Shown: positions 1-8,903, counted from the stretch's first letter. The stretch: 64,000 nucleotides of DNA from Martinezella tropici (GCF_008370325.1 NZ_VNIP01000018.1:1-64000), one strand, 5' to 3'. A program made the numbers and translations. Notes: generated by a model not told the origin, from the sequence alone.

Positions 1-424
1 TTTCGAGTCCAAAGACGAGATTCTGCTGTCCATGTTAAGTGGAATAGGCGAGATGCTTACAGATGCGGTGCGAAAGTCTCCCTTAGACTCGGCTCCGATC
101 GACGCCGTTCGGAACGCTGTTATCGGTGTCTGTAACGCGATTCCCTCGACCGACATGATCGAGTTGGATCGATTGATGCGGACAAGTGTGAGTGTTCAAG
201 CTCGCAAGCAGGCATTCTATGTGCAGCAAGAGGGCGAAATCTACGCAGCGCTCAGAGAGCGGTGGCCTGAGCCTGAACGCTCAATGGCGTTGCGAGCCGT
301 TGCGATGCTCGCAGTCGGGGCCATGCGAGTTGCCGGAGATATCTTCACTCAGGAAAATGGCGAGCGGCCGCTGGCCGAACTTCTTGAGAACATATTCCGT
401 AGCGTCGCCTCGGAGATCCGCTGA
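1..424 (+). CDS. TetR-family transcriptional regulator, 3' part only
   Basis: The open frame is already running at the left edge (frame beginning at base 2) and ends at TGA 422-424. The first visible residues, FESKDEILLSM, match the segment just after the helix-turn-helix in TetR regulators (the F-x-SK-E/D-x-L motif). The rest is an all-helical ligand-binding and dimerisation domain of about 130 residues with no recognisable ligand signature. The DNA-binding domain itself lies outside the window. About 140 nt downstream there is a perfect palindrome and then an MFS drug exporter on the same strand, so this protein could control that exporter. That link is inference from position only. Confidence 0.75.
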   Translation, partial: FESKDEILLSMLSGIGEMLTDAVRKSPLDSAPIDAVRNAVIGVCNAIPSTDMIELDRLMRTSVSVQARKQAFYVQQEGEIYAALRERWPEPERSMALRAVAMLAVGAMRVAGDIFTQENGERPLAELLENIFRSVASEIR

Positions 425-565
425 GGCGACACGCGCTGCAGTCAGTCGCGTTAGACCTGATCCTGTGTTTGATTGCTTTGAGAATATGCCGAGTTTGCCG
501 GGCAGCTTCACCTGAAATCCCGTGCTTTAGGAAACGGGCCCGGCATAGTATCCGGCTCGGGATAA

Positions 566-597
566 GTGCCGTTATGCCGAGTTCGGCATAACGGCAC
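566..597. promoter_or_regulatory. Perfect 15-bp-arm palindrome, candidate operator or terminator
   Basis: Arms GTGCCGTTATGCCGA (566-580) and its exact complement (583-597) are separated by GT. It sits between the TetR gene end and the leader of the MFS exporter. No T-run follows on either strand, which argues against a simple intrinsic terminator and leaves an operator for the neighbouring TetR protein as the better guess. Confidence 0.5.
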
Positions 598-610
598 GAC
601 CATTTCACGG

Positions 611-770
611 GGAGGCCATGCATTGACGATGCAGGGCTTTGCGGTTAGCTCTAGCGCCATGAACACGGCACTCGTTCACGTAGTGGTAGGAAGGCGCATG
701 GGCAGGATGGTGTAACCATCCGGCGAAAGCACCCATGCGCGGTAAGCAGGCTCCTGACGGGGCCTTTTTT
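611..770 (+). promoter_or_regulatory. Leader region with short ORF and attenuator-like hairpins ahead of MFS exporter
   Basis: A GGGGAGG sequence at about 610-615 precedes a minimal ATG-CAT-TGA at 618-626 and a longer frame at 629-715 encoding 28 residues and ending GRRMGRMV. The stop codon of that frame (713-715) lies in the loop of an inner hairpin (GGATGG 705-710 with CCATCC 716-721). That hairpin sits inside a 9-bp stem (694-702 with 732-740). A terminator-type hairpin with a T-run follows at 748-770. A leader peptide whose translation would melt the long stem is the layout of drug-inducible attenuators. The mechanism is inferred, not shown. I recognise no named riboswitch here. Confidence 0.5.
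748..770 (+). terminator. Intrinsic terminator or attenuator upstream of MFS gene
   Basis: The stem AGGCTCC (748-754) pairs with GGGGCCT (759-765) with one G.U pair and a TGAC loop. It runs straight into six T residues at 765-770. It lies 70 nt upstream of the exporter ATG, so it would stop transcription before the gene unless antiterminated. Confidence 0.55.
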
Positions 771-839
771 ATTGCCCTGAAACAGGGCGGCGCCTCGTCA
801 GATCTCCCTCGACTTCCCACTCACACGACGGACAAGGCC

Positions 840-2096
840 ATGACGCGCACCGAAAGCCGCATTGAGCATCCAGCCTCGCAAGCGATCGAAGACACCAACA
901 CCGGAAGAGCCGCTGTAACGCCGCGGCTGACGACCCTCATCCTACTCTCCGCCCTTGCGGTGCTGCCGGTCAATATGATCCTGCCATCGCTGACGAAGAT
1001 AGCAGCGGCATTCCACGCCGATTTCGCTCTCGTGAACCTCTCCGTTGCCGGCTTTTCCATCGTCACTGCAACCCTTGAGGCGATCGGCGGCGCGATATCA
1101 GATCGGTTCGGCCGCCGGCCGGTGGTCCTGACGGCGCTTACGATCTTCATCATCGCCTCGATCGGCTGCATTCTCGCCCCCGATATCGGCACTTTTCTCG
1201 TCTTTCGCTCGATGCAGGCCTGCATCGGTCCGTGCTATTCCGTCGCCCTCGTCATCATCAAGGAAACATCGGACGAGCGTGAAGCCGCCAGCAAATTCGG
1301 CTATCTCGCCATGGGATGGGCGTTGGCGCCCATGGTCGGCCCACTGTTCGGCGGTTCGCTGGACGAGTTTTTCGGCTGGCGGGCAAGCTTCGTCGTTCTG
1401 GCGGGCCTCGGCATTGCCGCCTTCCTCCTGTCCATACGCGAATTGAGGGGATCGAGAGCGCCCTTATCGGCTGCGCGGAGGAACTACCTTGCCTCCTATG
1501 GCCTTCTTTTGTCTTCGGCGCGATTCTGGGCCTATACCCTCTGTATGGCCTGCTCGATGGGCGTTCTCTATATCTTCCTGGGCGGAGCGCCGCTCACGAT
1601 AGGCGATGCACTCGGCGGATCGAGCGCCAGGCTCGGCTTCTATATGGGCATGGTTCCCGCCGGCTTCATTCTCGGCAGCTATCTGGCCGGCCGCTACGCC
1701 GCGAAAATTCCGCTCGGCACGATCCTTGTCATCGCGCGGCTTCTGACCTGTATCGGCCTGTCGGTCGGCCTCGCCCTGTCGCTATCAGGCGCTACGCAGG
1801 CTCTGGCGCTTTTCGGCCCCTGCATATTCATCGGCATCGGCAACGGCCTCACCATGCCGGCGGCCAATAGTGGCGCGATGTCGGTACAGGCGGATATGGT
1901 CGGGACGGCCGCGGGACTGGCCGCCGCCATGCGGATCGCCGGCGGCGCGCTCATCGGTTCCATCGGCGGGTTGTTCGTCGCGCAATCGGCAACGATCCAT
2001 ACCCTCTTCGCGCTGATGCTGATATCCGCATTGCTCGCGCTGCTCGCGGCACTTTGGGCCGCGTTCGTGGAGCGGCATGCCCGTAAACCAGGGTAA
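840..2096 (+). CDS. MFS multidrug exporter, Bcr/CflA-CmlA type
   Basis: This is a 418-residue inner-membrane protein with about twelve hydrophobic segments, the size of 12-TM drug:H+ antiporters. The MFS motif A appears in the loop after the second membrane segment (G-G-A-x-S-D-R-F-G-R-R-P). The residues ETSDERE-AS and the glycine-rich MVGPLFGG resemble the Bcr/CflA/CmlA branch. The start is set at ATG 840. An in-frame ATG at 735 lies inside the leader hairpin and would add 35 residues unlike an MFS N-terminus. The substrate is unknown. The leader structure upstream suggests inducible expression, as in cmlA-type exporters. Confidence 0.85.
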   Translation: MTRTESRIEHPASQAIEDTNTGRAAVTPRLTTLILLSALAVLPVNMILPSLTKIAAAFHADFALVNLSVAGFSIVTATLEAIGGAISDRFGRRPVVLTALTIFIIASIGCILAPDIGTFLVFRSMQACIGPCYSVALVIIKETSDEREAASKFGYLAMGWALAPMVGPLFGGSLDEFFGWRASFVVLAGLGIAAFLLSIRELRGSRAPLSAARRNYLASYGLLLSSARFWAYTLCMACSMGVLYIFLGGAPLTIGDALGGSSARLGFYMGMVPAGFILGSYLAGRYAAKIPLGTILVIARLLTCIGLSVGLALSLSGATQALALFGPCIFIGIGNGLTMPAANSGAMSVQADMVGTAAGLAAAMRIAGGALIGSIGGLFVAQSATIHTLFALMLISALLALLAALWAAFVERHARKPG

Positions 2097-2100
2097 GGCA

Positions 2101-2146
2101 TCTCTGCCACAAAGCCGGCTGCAACAGTCAGGCTTTGCGGCAGAGA
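2101..2146. terminator. Convergent hairpin between MFS gene and pyc
   Basis: A 16-nt arm (2101-2116) pairs with 2131-2146 with one mismatch, around a 14-nt loop. It stands 4 nt after the MFS stop and 50 nt before the pyc stop on the other strand, the usual place for a shared terminator. There is no strong T-run. Confidence 0.55.
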
Positions 2147-2195
2147 CTTGTCTGCGTTTAGTTAGCGGCCAGGTTCGAAAACCGTCCTTTGCCGA

Positions 2196-5100
2196 TCACG
2201 CGCCATAAACGACGAGCAGATCCTTGGCATCGATCTGGTCGCCGGCGCGCACGAGAACCTCGGAAACCGTGCCGTCCTTTTCGGCGTGCAGCGCCGTCTC
2301 CATCTTCATGGCTTCGATGGACAGCAGCACGTCGCCGGCCTTGATCGCCTGGCCGGGCGAAACGAAGACCGTGGAGATGACGCCCGGCATCGGCGCGCCG
2401 ACATGGGCGGCGTTGCCCGTTTCGACCTTGCGGCGCACCGCACTGCCGGAAGCGCCATGGGCACGATCCGGTACCTTGATGCGGCGCGGCTGGCCGTTAA
2501 GCTCGAAAAAGACAGTCACCATGCCCTTCTCGTCGGTCGCCGTCATCGCCTGGTTGACGATGACGAGTGTCTTGCCCTTCTCGATTTCGGCAAACAGCTC
2601 GTCGCCTTCCTTCAGGCCGTAGAAATAGGCCGGCGTCGGCAGCACTGAGACCGGGCCGTAGGTGTCGGCGGCCAGCGCGTAATCGGTGAAGACCTTCGGA
2701 TACATCAGGTAGGAGGCGAATTCAAAATCGTCGACCTTGCGCTCCAGCTTGGTCTCGATCGCCTTGCGCTCGGCATCGAGATCGGCTTCGGCAAGCAGCG
2801 AGCCGGGACGGACAGTGTATGGCTTGTCGCCCTTCAGCGCCTTCTTCTGCAGGGCTTCCGGCCATCCGGACGGCGGCTGGCCGAGATCGCCCTTCAGCAT
2901 GGAGACGACCGAATCCGGAAAGGCGATATCCTTGGCCGGGTTCTCGACATCGGCAACCGTCAGGTCCTGGCTCACCATCATCAGCGCCATGTCGCCGACG
3001 ACCTTGGAAGACGGCGTCACCTTGACGATATCGCCGAACATCTGGTTGGCGTCGGCATAGGCCTGCGCCACCTGGTGCCAGCGGGTCTCAAGTCCAAGCG
3101 AACGCGCCTGCTCCTTGAGGTTGGTGAACTGTCCACCCGGCATCTCGTGCAGATAGACTTCCGAAGCCGGTCCCTTGAGATCGCTTTCGAAGGCGGCGTA
3201 CTGGTGGCGAACGGCTTCCCAATAGAAAGAGATGCGGCGGATCCATTCGGGATCGAGGCCCGGATCGCGCTCGGACCCCTTGAGCGCCTCGACGATCGAA
3301 CCGAGGCAAGGCTGCGAGGTATTGCCGGACAGCGCATCCATCGCCGCGTCTACGGCATCGACGCCGGCGTCGACTGCGGCGAGCACCGTCGCGGCGGCAA
3401 TGCCCGAGGTATCATGCGTGTGGAAATGGATCGGCAGACCGGTCGCCTCGCGCAGCGCCTTGAACAGCACCTTGGCCGCGGCCGGCTTCAGAAGGCCGGC
3501 CATGTCCTTCAGCGCGATGATGTGGGCGCCCGCCTTTTCCAGCTCGACGGCGAGATTGGTATAATATTTCAGATCGTATTTCGGGCGGGCCGAATTGAGA
3601 ATGTCGCCCGTATAGCAGATCGCTGCTTCGCAGAGCTTGTTCTCCTCGGCAACGGCATCCATCGACACGCGCATGTTCTCGACCCAGTTCAGGCAGTCGA
3701 AGACGCGGAAGAGATCGATGCCGCCCTTGGCCGCCTGGCGGACGAAATATTTGACGACATTGTCGGGATAATTGGTGTAGCCGACGCCGTTGGCGCCGCG
3801 CAACAGCATCTGCAGGAGCAGGTTCGGCGCGGCCTCGCGGATCAGCGACAGGCGTTCCCACGGATCTTCGGTGAGGAAGCGCATGGAAACGTCGAAGGTG
3901 GCGCCGCCCCAGCACTCCAGCGATAGAAGCTGCGGCAGGGCGCGCGCATAGGTGCCGGCGACGCTGGCGATATCATAGGTGCGCATGCGGGTCGCAAGCA
4001 GCGATTGATGGCCGTCGCGCATCGTCGTGTCGGTCATCAGCACGCGCTTCTCACCGCGCATCCATTCGGCGAATTTCTGCGGGCCGAGCTTGTCCAGCAG
4101 CTGCTTGGTGCCGTCGGGCACCTTGCCGTCAATATAGGGCAATACCGGCTCGGCGACCTTCGGCGAAGGTGCCGGGCGGCCGCGCGTTTCGGGATGGCCG
4201 TTGACGGTGACATCAGCGAGATAGGTCAAAAGCTTCGTGGCGCGATCCTGGCGCTTGACCTGCTGGAACAGCTCCGGTGTCGTGTCGATGAAGCGCGTCG
4301 TATAGCTGTTGTCGCGGAATTTCGGGTGCGTGATGATCGCTTCGAGGAAGGTGAGGTTCGTCGCCACGCCGCGGATGCGGAATTCGCGCAGCGCGCGGTC
4401 CATGCGAGCGATCGCCTCCTGCGGGTTCGGCGCCCAGGCGGTGACCTTCACCAGCAGCGGATCGTAGTAACGGGTGATGATCGCGCCGGTATAGGAGGTG
4501 CCGCCGTCGAGACGGATGCCGAAGCCGGAAGCCGAGCGATAGGCGGTGATGCGGCCGTAGTCCGGGATGAAATTGTGCTCCGGATCCTCCGTCGTCACGC
4601 GGCACTGCAGCGCATGGCCGTTGAGCCGGATGTCTTCCTGCTTCGGAACGCCCGATTCAGGCGTGCCGATGGCAAAGCCATCGAGAATGTGGATCTGCGC
4701 CTTGACGATATCGATGCCGGTGACGACCTCGGTCACCGTATGCTCGACCTGGATGCGCGGATTGACTTCGATGAAGTAGAATCTGCCGGTATCGGCATCC
4801 ATCAAATATTCGACGGTGCCGGCACCGACATAATTCGTGGCTTCGGCGATCTTCAGCGAATAGGCGGCCAGTTCCTGGCGCTGCGCGTCGGTCAGATAAG
4901 GCGCCGGCGCGCGCTCGACGACCTTCTGGTTGCGGCGCTGAACCGAACAATCGCGCTCGAACAGGTGTACGACGTTGCCGTGCGTATCGCCGAGGATCTG
5001 GCTTTCGACATGGCGGGCGCGCTCGACGAGCTTTTCGAGATAGACCTCGTCCTTGCCGAAGGCGGCTTTCGCCTCGCGCTTGGCTTCCGTCACCTCCTTG

Positions 5101-5657
5101 GCGAGATCGGCCTTGGAGCGGATGACGCGCATGCCGCGGCCGCCGCCGCCCCATGAGGCCTTGAGCATGACCGGATAGCCGATTTCTTCGGCCATCTTGG
5201 CGACCTCAGTCATATCATCTGGCAGCGGCTCGGTTGCCGGCACGACGGGCACCCCGACCGAGATCGCCAGGTTGCGTGCCGCCACCTTGTTGCCGAGCTG
5301 GCGCATCGTGTCGGCCCTCGGGCCGATGAAGATGATGCCGGCGGCATCGCAGGCATCGACGAATTCAGGGCTTTCCGACAGCAGGCCGTAGCCCGGATGG
5401 ATGGCATCGGCGCCGGACAGCTTAGCGACGCGGATAATTTCGTCGATCGACAGATAGCTCTCGATCGGCCCGAGATCGCGGGCAAGATGCGGGCCACGGC
5501 CGACCTGATAGCTCTCGTCCGCCTTGAAGCGATGCAGCGCGAGTTTGTCTTCCTCGGCCCAGATGGCGACCGTTTTTATGCCAAGCTCGTTAGCAGCGCG
5601 GAAGACGCGGATGGCGATTTCGGAACGGTTGGCGACCAGGATCTTGGAAATGGGCAA
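2196..5657 (-). CDS. pyc: Pyruvate carboxylase
   Basis: This ATP- and biotin-dependent enzyme carboxylates pyruvate to oxaloacetate (anaplerosis) in the cytoplasm. The chain has an N-terminal biotin carboxylase domain with the ATP-grasp glycine loop (GGGGRGM near residues 170-176). A carboxyltransferase domain opens with TDTTMRDGHQS near residue 545. The C-terminal biotinyl domain has AMKM with the biotinylated lysine at about residue 1118. At 1153 residues it matches the single-chain rhizobial enzyme, and it closely resembles R. etli PYC as I recall it. The start is placed at TTG 5657-5655 (Leu-Pro-Ile-Ser-Lys) because GAGGAG lies 8 nt upstream and known homologues begin MPISK. The next upstream start would add 13 unrelated residues. 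A LuxR-type gene precedes it on the same strand, 116 bp away. Confidence 0.96.
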   Translation of the reverse strand: MPISKILVANRSEIAIRVFRAANELGIKTVAIWAEEDKLALHRFKADESYQVGRGPHLARDLGPIESYLSIDEIIRVAKLSGADAIHPGYGLLSESPEFVDACDAAGIIFIGPRADTMRQLGNKVAARNLAISVGVPVVPATEPLPDDMTEVAKMAEEIGYPVMLKASWGGGGRGMRVIRSKADLAKEVTEAKREAKAAFGKDEVYLEKLVERARHVESQILGDTHGNVVHLFERDCSVQRRNQKVVERAPAPYLTDAQRQELAAYSLKIAEATNYVGAGTVEYLMDADTGRFYFIEVNPRIQVEHTVTEVVTGIDIVKAQIHILDGFAIGTPESGVPKQEDIRLNGHALQCRVTTEDPEHNFIPDYGRITAYRSASGFGIRLDGGTSYTGAIITRYYDPLLVKVTAWAPNPQEAIARMDRALREFRIRGVATNLTFLEAIITHPKFRDNSYTTRFIDTTPELFQQVKRQDRATKLLTYLADVTVNGHPETRGRPAPSPKVAEPVLPYIDGKVPDGTKQLLDKLGPQKFAEWMRGEKRVLMTDTTMRDGHQSLLATRMRTYDIASVAGTYARALPQLLSLECWGGATFDVSMRFLTEDPWERLSLIREAAPNLLLQMLLRGANGVGYTNYPDNVVKYFVRQAAKGGIDLFRVFDCLNWVENMRVSMDAVAEENKLCEAAICYTGDILNSARPKYDLKYYTNLAVELEKAGAHIIALKDMAGLLKPAAAKVLFKALREATGLPIHFHTHDTSGIAAATVLAAVDAGVDAVDAAMDALSGNTSQPCLGSIVEALKGSERDPGLDPEWIRRISFYWEAVRHQYAAFESDLKGPASEVYLHEMPGGQFTNLKEQARSLGLETRWHQVAQAYADANQMFGDIVKVTPSSKVVGDMALMMVSQDLTVADVENPAKDIAFPDSVVSMLKGDLGQPPSGWPEALQKKALKGDKPYTVRPGSLLAEADLDAERKAIETKLERKVDDFEFASYLMYPKVFTDYALAADTYGPVSVLPTPAYFYGLKEGDELFAEIEKGKTLVIVNQAMTATDEKGMVTVFFELNGQPRRIKVPDRAHGASGSAVRRKVETGNAAHVGAPMPGVISTVFVSPGQAIKAGDVLLSIEAMKMETALHAEKDGTVSEVLVRAGDQIDAKDLLVVYGA

Positions 5658-5773
5658 TGCGCTCTCCTCACGGCATCGAAACGGGCAATGCTGCACCCGC
5701 GAAGAAAATTCTTAACTTCTTGTCGCGGGAAGTTCAATTTCTCCTGCGACATCCGACAGCAAAATAGTTGCTA

Positions 5774-6514
5774 TTATGGAATAAGTCCGTTTCTGAAAGC
5801 GATGGCAACGATATGCTGCCTGTTCTTGGCATCGAGCTTATCCTGGATACTGTTCATGTACCAATCGACGGTGTGGTTGGAGATCGTCAGCAGGCGGCTG
5901 ATCTCGATCGACGTCATGCCGTCGGCCAGGTGGTTCAGCACCTCCATCTCGCGCTTGGTCAGCTTCAGTTCGGTCCTTCCTGGATCTTCCAGCGATTGCG
6001 CTTCGCCGTTTAGTTCCAGAAGCCGCCAGAAGGCCTTTTTGGCAACTGCATCAAAAAGAGAAAGCTCCGTCGGAGAAAGATCGACCGCCTCGCCACCGAT
6101 CGTCATGCATCCGAGCAAGCCGCTCCGCCCATGGATCGGGAAAACATAGCCGTCGACAAGCCCGTTGGCGCGGGCATCCGCCATCATCTGCTCCATCCGC
6201 CGCCGCAGCGGATCCGCCTTCAGGGCAATGACGGCATCGCGCCAACGGAAAGGACGCTGTGCCCGGCCAAGATAGCGCCCGACCGGGTCGACGAGCATGT
6301 ACCGCTTGCGAACATAGATCAGCGGCCACTGATCGGGCCAGCGCCCCGCGAGCATGAAGTTCGCGACATCGACATTCGGCCGCGTCTGTTTCAGCACGCC
6401 ATAGAATTCGAACTTGTAGGAACGGAGCACGCGCTCTAGCTCGGTCACGACGTCGTTGGCAAGCTTGCACTCTTCGATGACCACAAGCAATTGTAACAGC
6501 GAATGGATATTCAC
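5774..6514 (-). CDS. LuxR-family regulator with autoinducer-binding domain (solo)
   Basis: This 246-residue protein has the two-domain layout of quorum-sensing regulators. The N-terminal domain keeps the spacing of the conserved acyl-homoserine-lactone pocket residues: Trp63, Tyr67, Asp76, Pro77 and Trp91 correspond to TraR W57, Y61, D70, P71 and W85. The C-terminal domain (about 180-240) is a GerE-type helix-turn-helix with LTKREMEVLNHLADG and HTVDWYMNSIQDKL. The start is GTG 6514 with GAGGGG a few bases upstream. No luxI-type synthase is visible within the window, so it is a solo by context. It lies directly upstream of pyc in the same direction. Whether the two are co-transcribed cannot be told from the 116-bp gap. 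Confidence 0.88.
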   Translation of the reverse strand: MNIHSLLQLLVVIEECKLANDVVTELERVLRSYKFEFYGVLKQTRPNVDVANFMLAGRWPDQWPLIYVRKRYMLVDPVGRYLGRAQRPFRWRDAVIALKADPLRRRMEQMMADARANGLVDGYVFPIHGRSGLLGCMTIGGEAVDLSPTELSLFDAVAKKAFWRLLELNGEAQSLEDPGRTELKLTKREMEVLNHLADGMTSIEISRLLTISNHTVDWYMNSIQDKLDAKNRQHIVAIAFRNGLIP

Positions 6515-6893
6515 ATCTACCCCTCGGCTTTGCAGCCTGAATTACCGGCGGACGGGGCATTGCCACTATGCCCGTCTGGTCCCACGGCGCGCTCAATCGC
6601 CGGCAACATACTCATGCCGGCGCAAAATTGAACGCCCTTAGCGATTTTTTTACCGTTCAACCCTGAATGGCGATCTATGCGGCGCTTGAAGATACGAGAT
6701 ACTACCACGTTCAAGTCTCCTCAAATTGTCATATTTCTGCGGCGATCGATAGCGACATCATCATGCCATCGCCCGCATGGCGCGAAAAATACCCTGAAAA
6801 AACAGCTGCAGATTCCGTTAATCGCCGGTTCAGGTAGCAATCTGTAGCATCCGACCATTCCGAGTTTTGCTGATGCACAGAGGGTGCCGGATC
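6515..6893. other. Intergenic region between luxR-type gene and ndvA
   Basis: These 379 bp separate two divergent genes and presumably hold both promoters. The only frame of note (6517-6714, minus) ends where the LuxR gene begins and has no family resemblance. I treat it as chance. I could not single out a convincing -35/-10 pair. Confidence 0.5.
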
Positions 6894-8663
6894 GTGTCAC
6901 TGTTCAAAGTCTATGCAAGAGCCCTGAAGTATCTTGGCGCGTATCGATACCGCGTATGGATGGTCGTGATCGCAAACATCGCGCTTGCGATGACCACCAT
7001 TTACGAACCGGTGTTGTTCGGCCGCATCTTCGACGCCATTGCCAAGAAAGAAGCCGTCACGCCGACCATGATGTTGTGGGCCGGCTTTGCCGTCTTCAGT
7101 GCCGTAGCCTTCATCGTGGTGTCCCGCGAGGCGGATCGTCTCGCGCATGGCCGTCGCGCCTCCCTGCTCACCGAAGCATTCGGCCGCATCATTTCGATGC
7201 CGCTCTCCTGGCATAGCCAGCGCGGCACGGCGAGTGCGCTGAACACCTTGCTGCGCGCCTGCGAAGCACTGTTCGGCCTGTGGCTCGAATTCATGCGCAA
7301 CCACCTGACGACGGCCGTCGCGCTCGTTGTCATGATCCCGACCGCCATGGCCATGGACCTACGTCTCTCGGCCGTGCTGATCCTGCTCGGCGTCTTTTAC
7401 TGGATCATCGGCCGCCTGGTGATGAACCGCACGAAGGATGGCCAGACCTCGGTCGAAAGCCATTACAATACGGTCTTCTCGCATGTGAGCGACTCGATCA
7501 GCAACGTGTCGGTGCTGCACAGCTACAACCGCATCGAAGCTGAAACCAAGGCGCTGAAGTCGTTCACCGAACGTCTGCTGGCAGCCCAGTATCCGGTCCT
7601 CGACTGGTGGGCCCTTGCGGGCGCCCTGAACCGCACGGCCTCGACCGTCGCAATGATGGCGATCCTGATGATCGGCACCGTCCTCGTCCAGGGTGGCAGC
7701 CTGAGCCTCGGTGCCCTGATCACCTTCATCGCCTTTGCGAACGTGCTGATCGGCCGCCTCGAGCAGCTGCGCAACTTCGCCAACCAGATTTTCGAGGCCC
7801 GCGCCAAGCTCGAAGACTTCTACACGCTGGAAGATTCAGTCCGCGACCGCGAAGAGCCGGCTGGCTTGGCCGAGATCAAGGACGTCAAGGGCGAAGTCGA
7901 ATTCCGCGACGTCTCCTTTGGCTTCGCCAACTCGTCGCAGGGTCTGCACGACATCTCCTTCAAGGTGAAGGCTGGCCAGACCGTCGCCATCGTCGGCCCG
8001 ACCGGCGCCGGCAAGACGACGCTCGTCAACCTGCTGCAGCGTGTCTTCGATCCGCAGAAGGGCCAGATCCTCGTCGACGGTCACGACATCACCAAGGTGA
8101 CGCGCAGGTCGCTGCGCCGCTTCATCGCCACCGTCTTCCAGGATGCGGGCCTGCTGAACCGTTCGATCAGCGACAATATCCGCCTCGGCCGCGAAGGTGC
8201 GACGGAGGAAGAAATGGTCCGCGCAGCACAGGCCGCCGCCGCCAACGACTTCATCGAAACCCGCGAAAGCGGTTACGAGACCCGCGTCGGCGAACGTGGC
8301 AACAAACTTTCCGGTGGCGAACGCCAGCGTATCGCGATTGCCCGCGCCATCCTCAAGGACGCTCCGATCCTCGTGCTCGATGAAGCGACAAGCGCGCTCG
8401 ACGTCGAAACCGAAAACCGGGTCAAGACGGCGATCGACAACCTGCGCCAGAACCGCACGACCTTCATCATTGCTCACCGCCTGTCGACGGTCCGCGAGGC
8501 CGATATGGTCCTCTTCCTCGACAACGGACGCATCATCGAGAACGGCAGCTTCAACGAGCTCAGCCAGAGCAACGGCCGCTTCGCCGCCCTGCTGCGCGCC
8601 AGCGGCATCCTGACGGACGAGGAAGTCCGCAAGGCACACGCAACGGAAACCGAAGCCGCCTGA
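6894..8663 (+). CDS. ndvA: Cyclic beta-1,2-glucan exporter, ABC transporter NdvA
   Basis: This is a half-transporter with fused membrane and ATPase domains that moves cyclic beta-1,2-glucan across the inner membrane into the periplasm. The first 320 or so residues carry about six membrane segments. The ATPase domain has Walker A GPTGAGKTT near 367-375, signature LSGGERQR near 473, Walker B ILVLDEATSALD near 492-503 and the H-loop IIAHRLST. Length (589 aa) and the N-terminus (SLFKVYARALKYLG) match rhizobial NdvA. GTG 6894 is chosen as start, with AGAGGG about 9 nt upstream. In-frame TTG 6867 and ATG 6873 are alternatives. The synthase gene ndvB lies 3 kb away on the other strand, with ropA and opgC between them. 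Confidence 0.95.
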   Translation: MSLFKVYARALKYLGAYRYRVWMVVIANIALAMTTIYEPVLFGRIFDAIAKKEAVTPTMMLWAGFAVFSAVAFIVVSREADRLAHGRRASLLTEAFGRIISMPLSWHSQRGTASALNTLLRACEALFGLWLEFMRNHLTTAVALVVMIPTAMAMDLRLSAVLILLGVFYWIIGRLVMNRTKDGQTSVESHYNTVFSHVSDSISNVSVLHSYNRIEAETKALKSFTERLLAAQYPVLDWWALAGALNRTASTVAMMAILMIGTVLVQGGSLSLGALITFIAFANVLIGRLEQLRNFANQIFEARAKLEDFYTLEDSVRDREEPAGLAEIKDVKGEVEFRDVSFGFANSSQGLHDISFKVKAGQTVAIVGPTGAGKTTLVNLLQRVFDPQKGQILVDGHDITKVTRRSLRRFIATVFQDAGLLNRSISDNIRLGREGATEEEMVRAAQAAAANDFIETRESGYETRVGERGNKLSGGERQRIAIARAILKDAPILVLDEATSALDVETENRVKTAIDNLRQNRTTFIIAHRLSTVREADMVLFLDNGRIIENGSFNELSQSNGRFAALLRASGILTDEEVRKAHATETEAA

Positions 8664-8688
8664 TCTTCGCAAGGGGCCCAAGATCGAA

Positions 8689-8718
8689 GCCGGGAGAGCA
8701 CCGCTCTCCCGGCTTTTT
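8689..8718 (+). terminator. Intrinsic terminator of ndvA
   Basis: An 11-bp perfect stem (8689-8699 with 8703-8713) around a 3-nt loop is followed by TTTTT. It begins 25 nt after the ndvA stop codon. Confidence 0.9.
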
Positions 8719-8786
8719 GCTGTCGAGGCTTTGGACAGGCGACGATTGTCAGGCAAGCACAGCGCGATCGGCAACCTCCTGCCTGG

Positions 8787-8840
8787 CCCCTCACCCCAGC
8801 CCTCTCCCCGTTTCAACGGGGAGAGGGCTGGGGTGAGGGG
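8787..8840. repeat. 54-nt perfect palindromic intergenic repeat
   Basis: The 26-nt arm 8787-8812 (CCCCTCACCCCAGCCC...) is exactly complementary to 8815-8840, with a 2-nt centre. The pattern CCCCTCACCC-AGCCCTCTCCCC facing its complement is a palindromic element that I recall from intergenic spaces of many proteobacterial genomes. Only this copy occurs in the window. It lies between the ndvA terminator and the terminator-like hairpin at 8904. Confidence 0.75.
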
Positions 8841-8903
8841 CTATACCGAACAAATCCGCAAGATCCGCCGCCTCGATCAAAGACACGGCCAACCAAACAC
8901 GAA

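Noticed and set aside
6517..6714. 65-codon frame just upstream of the LuxR gene
   Set aside because: No ribosome site or recognisable sequence; it ends exactly in the LuxR ribosome-binding region.
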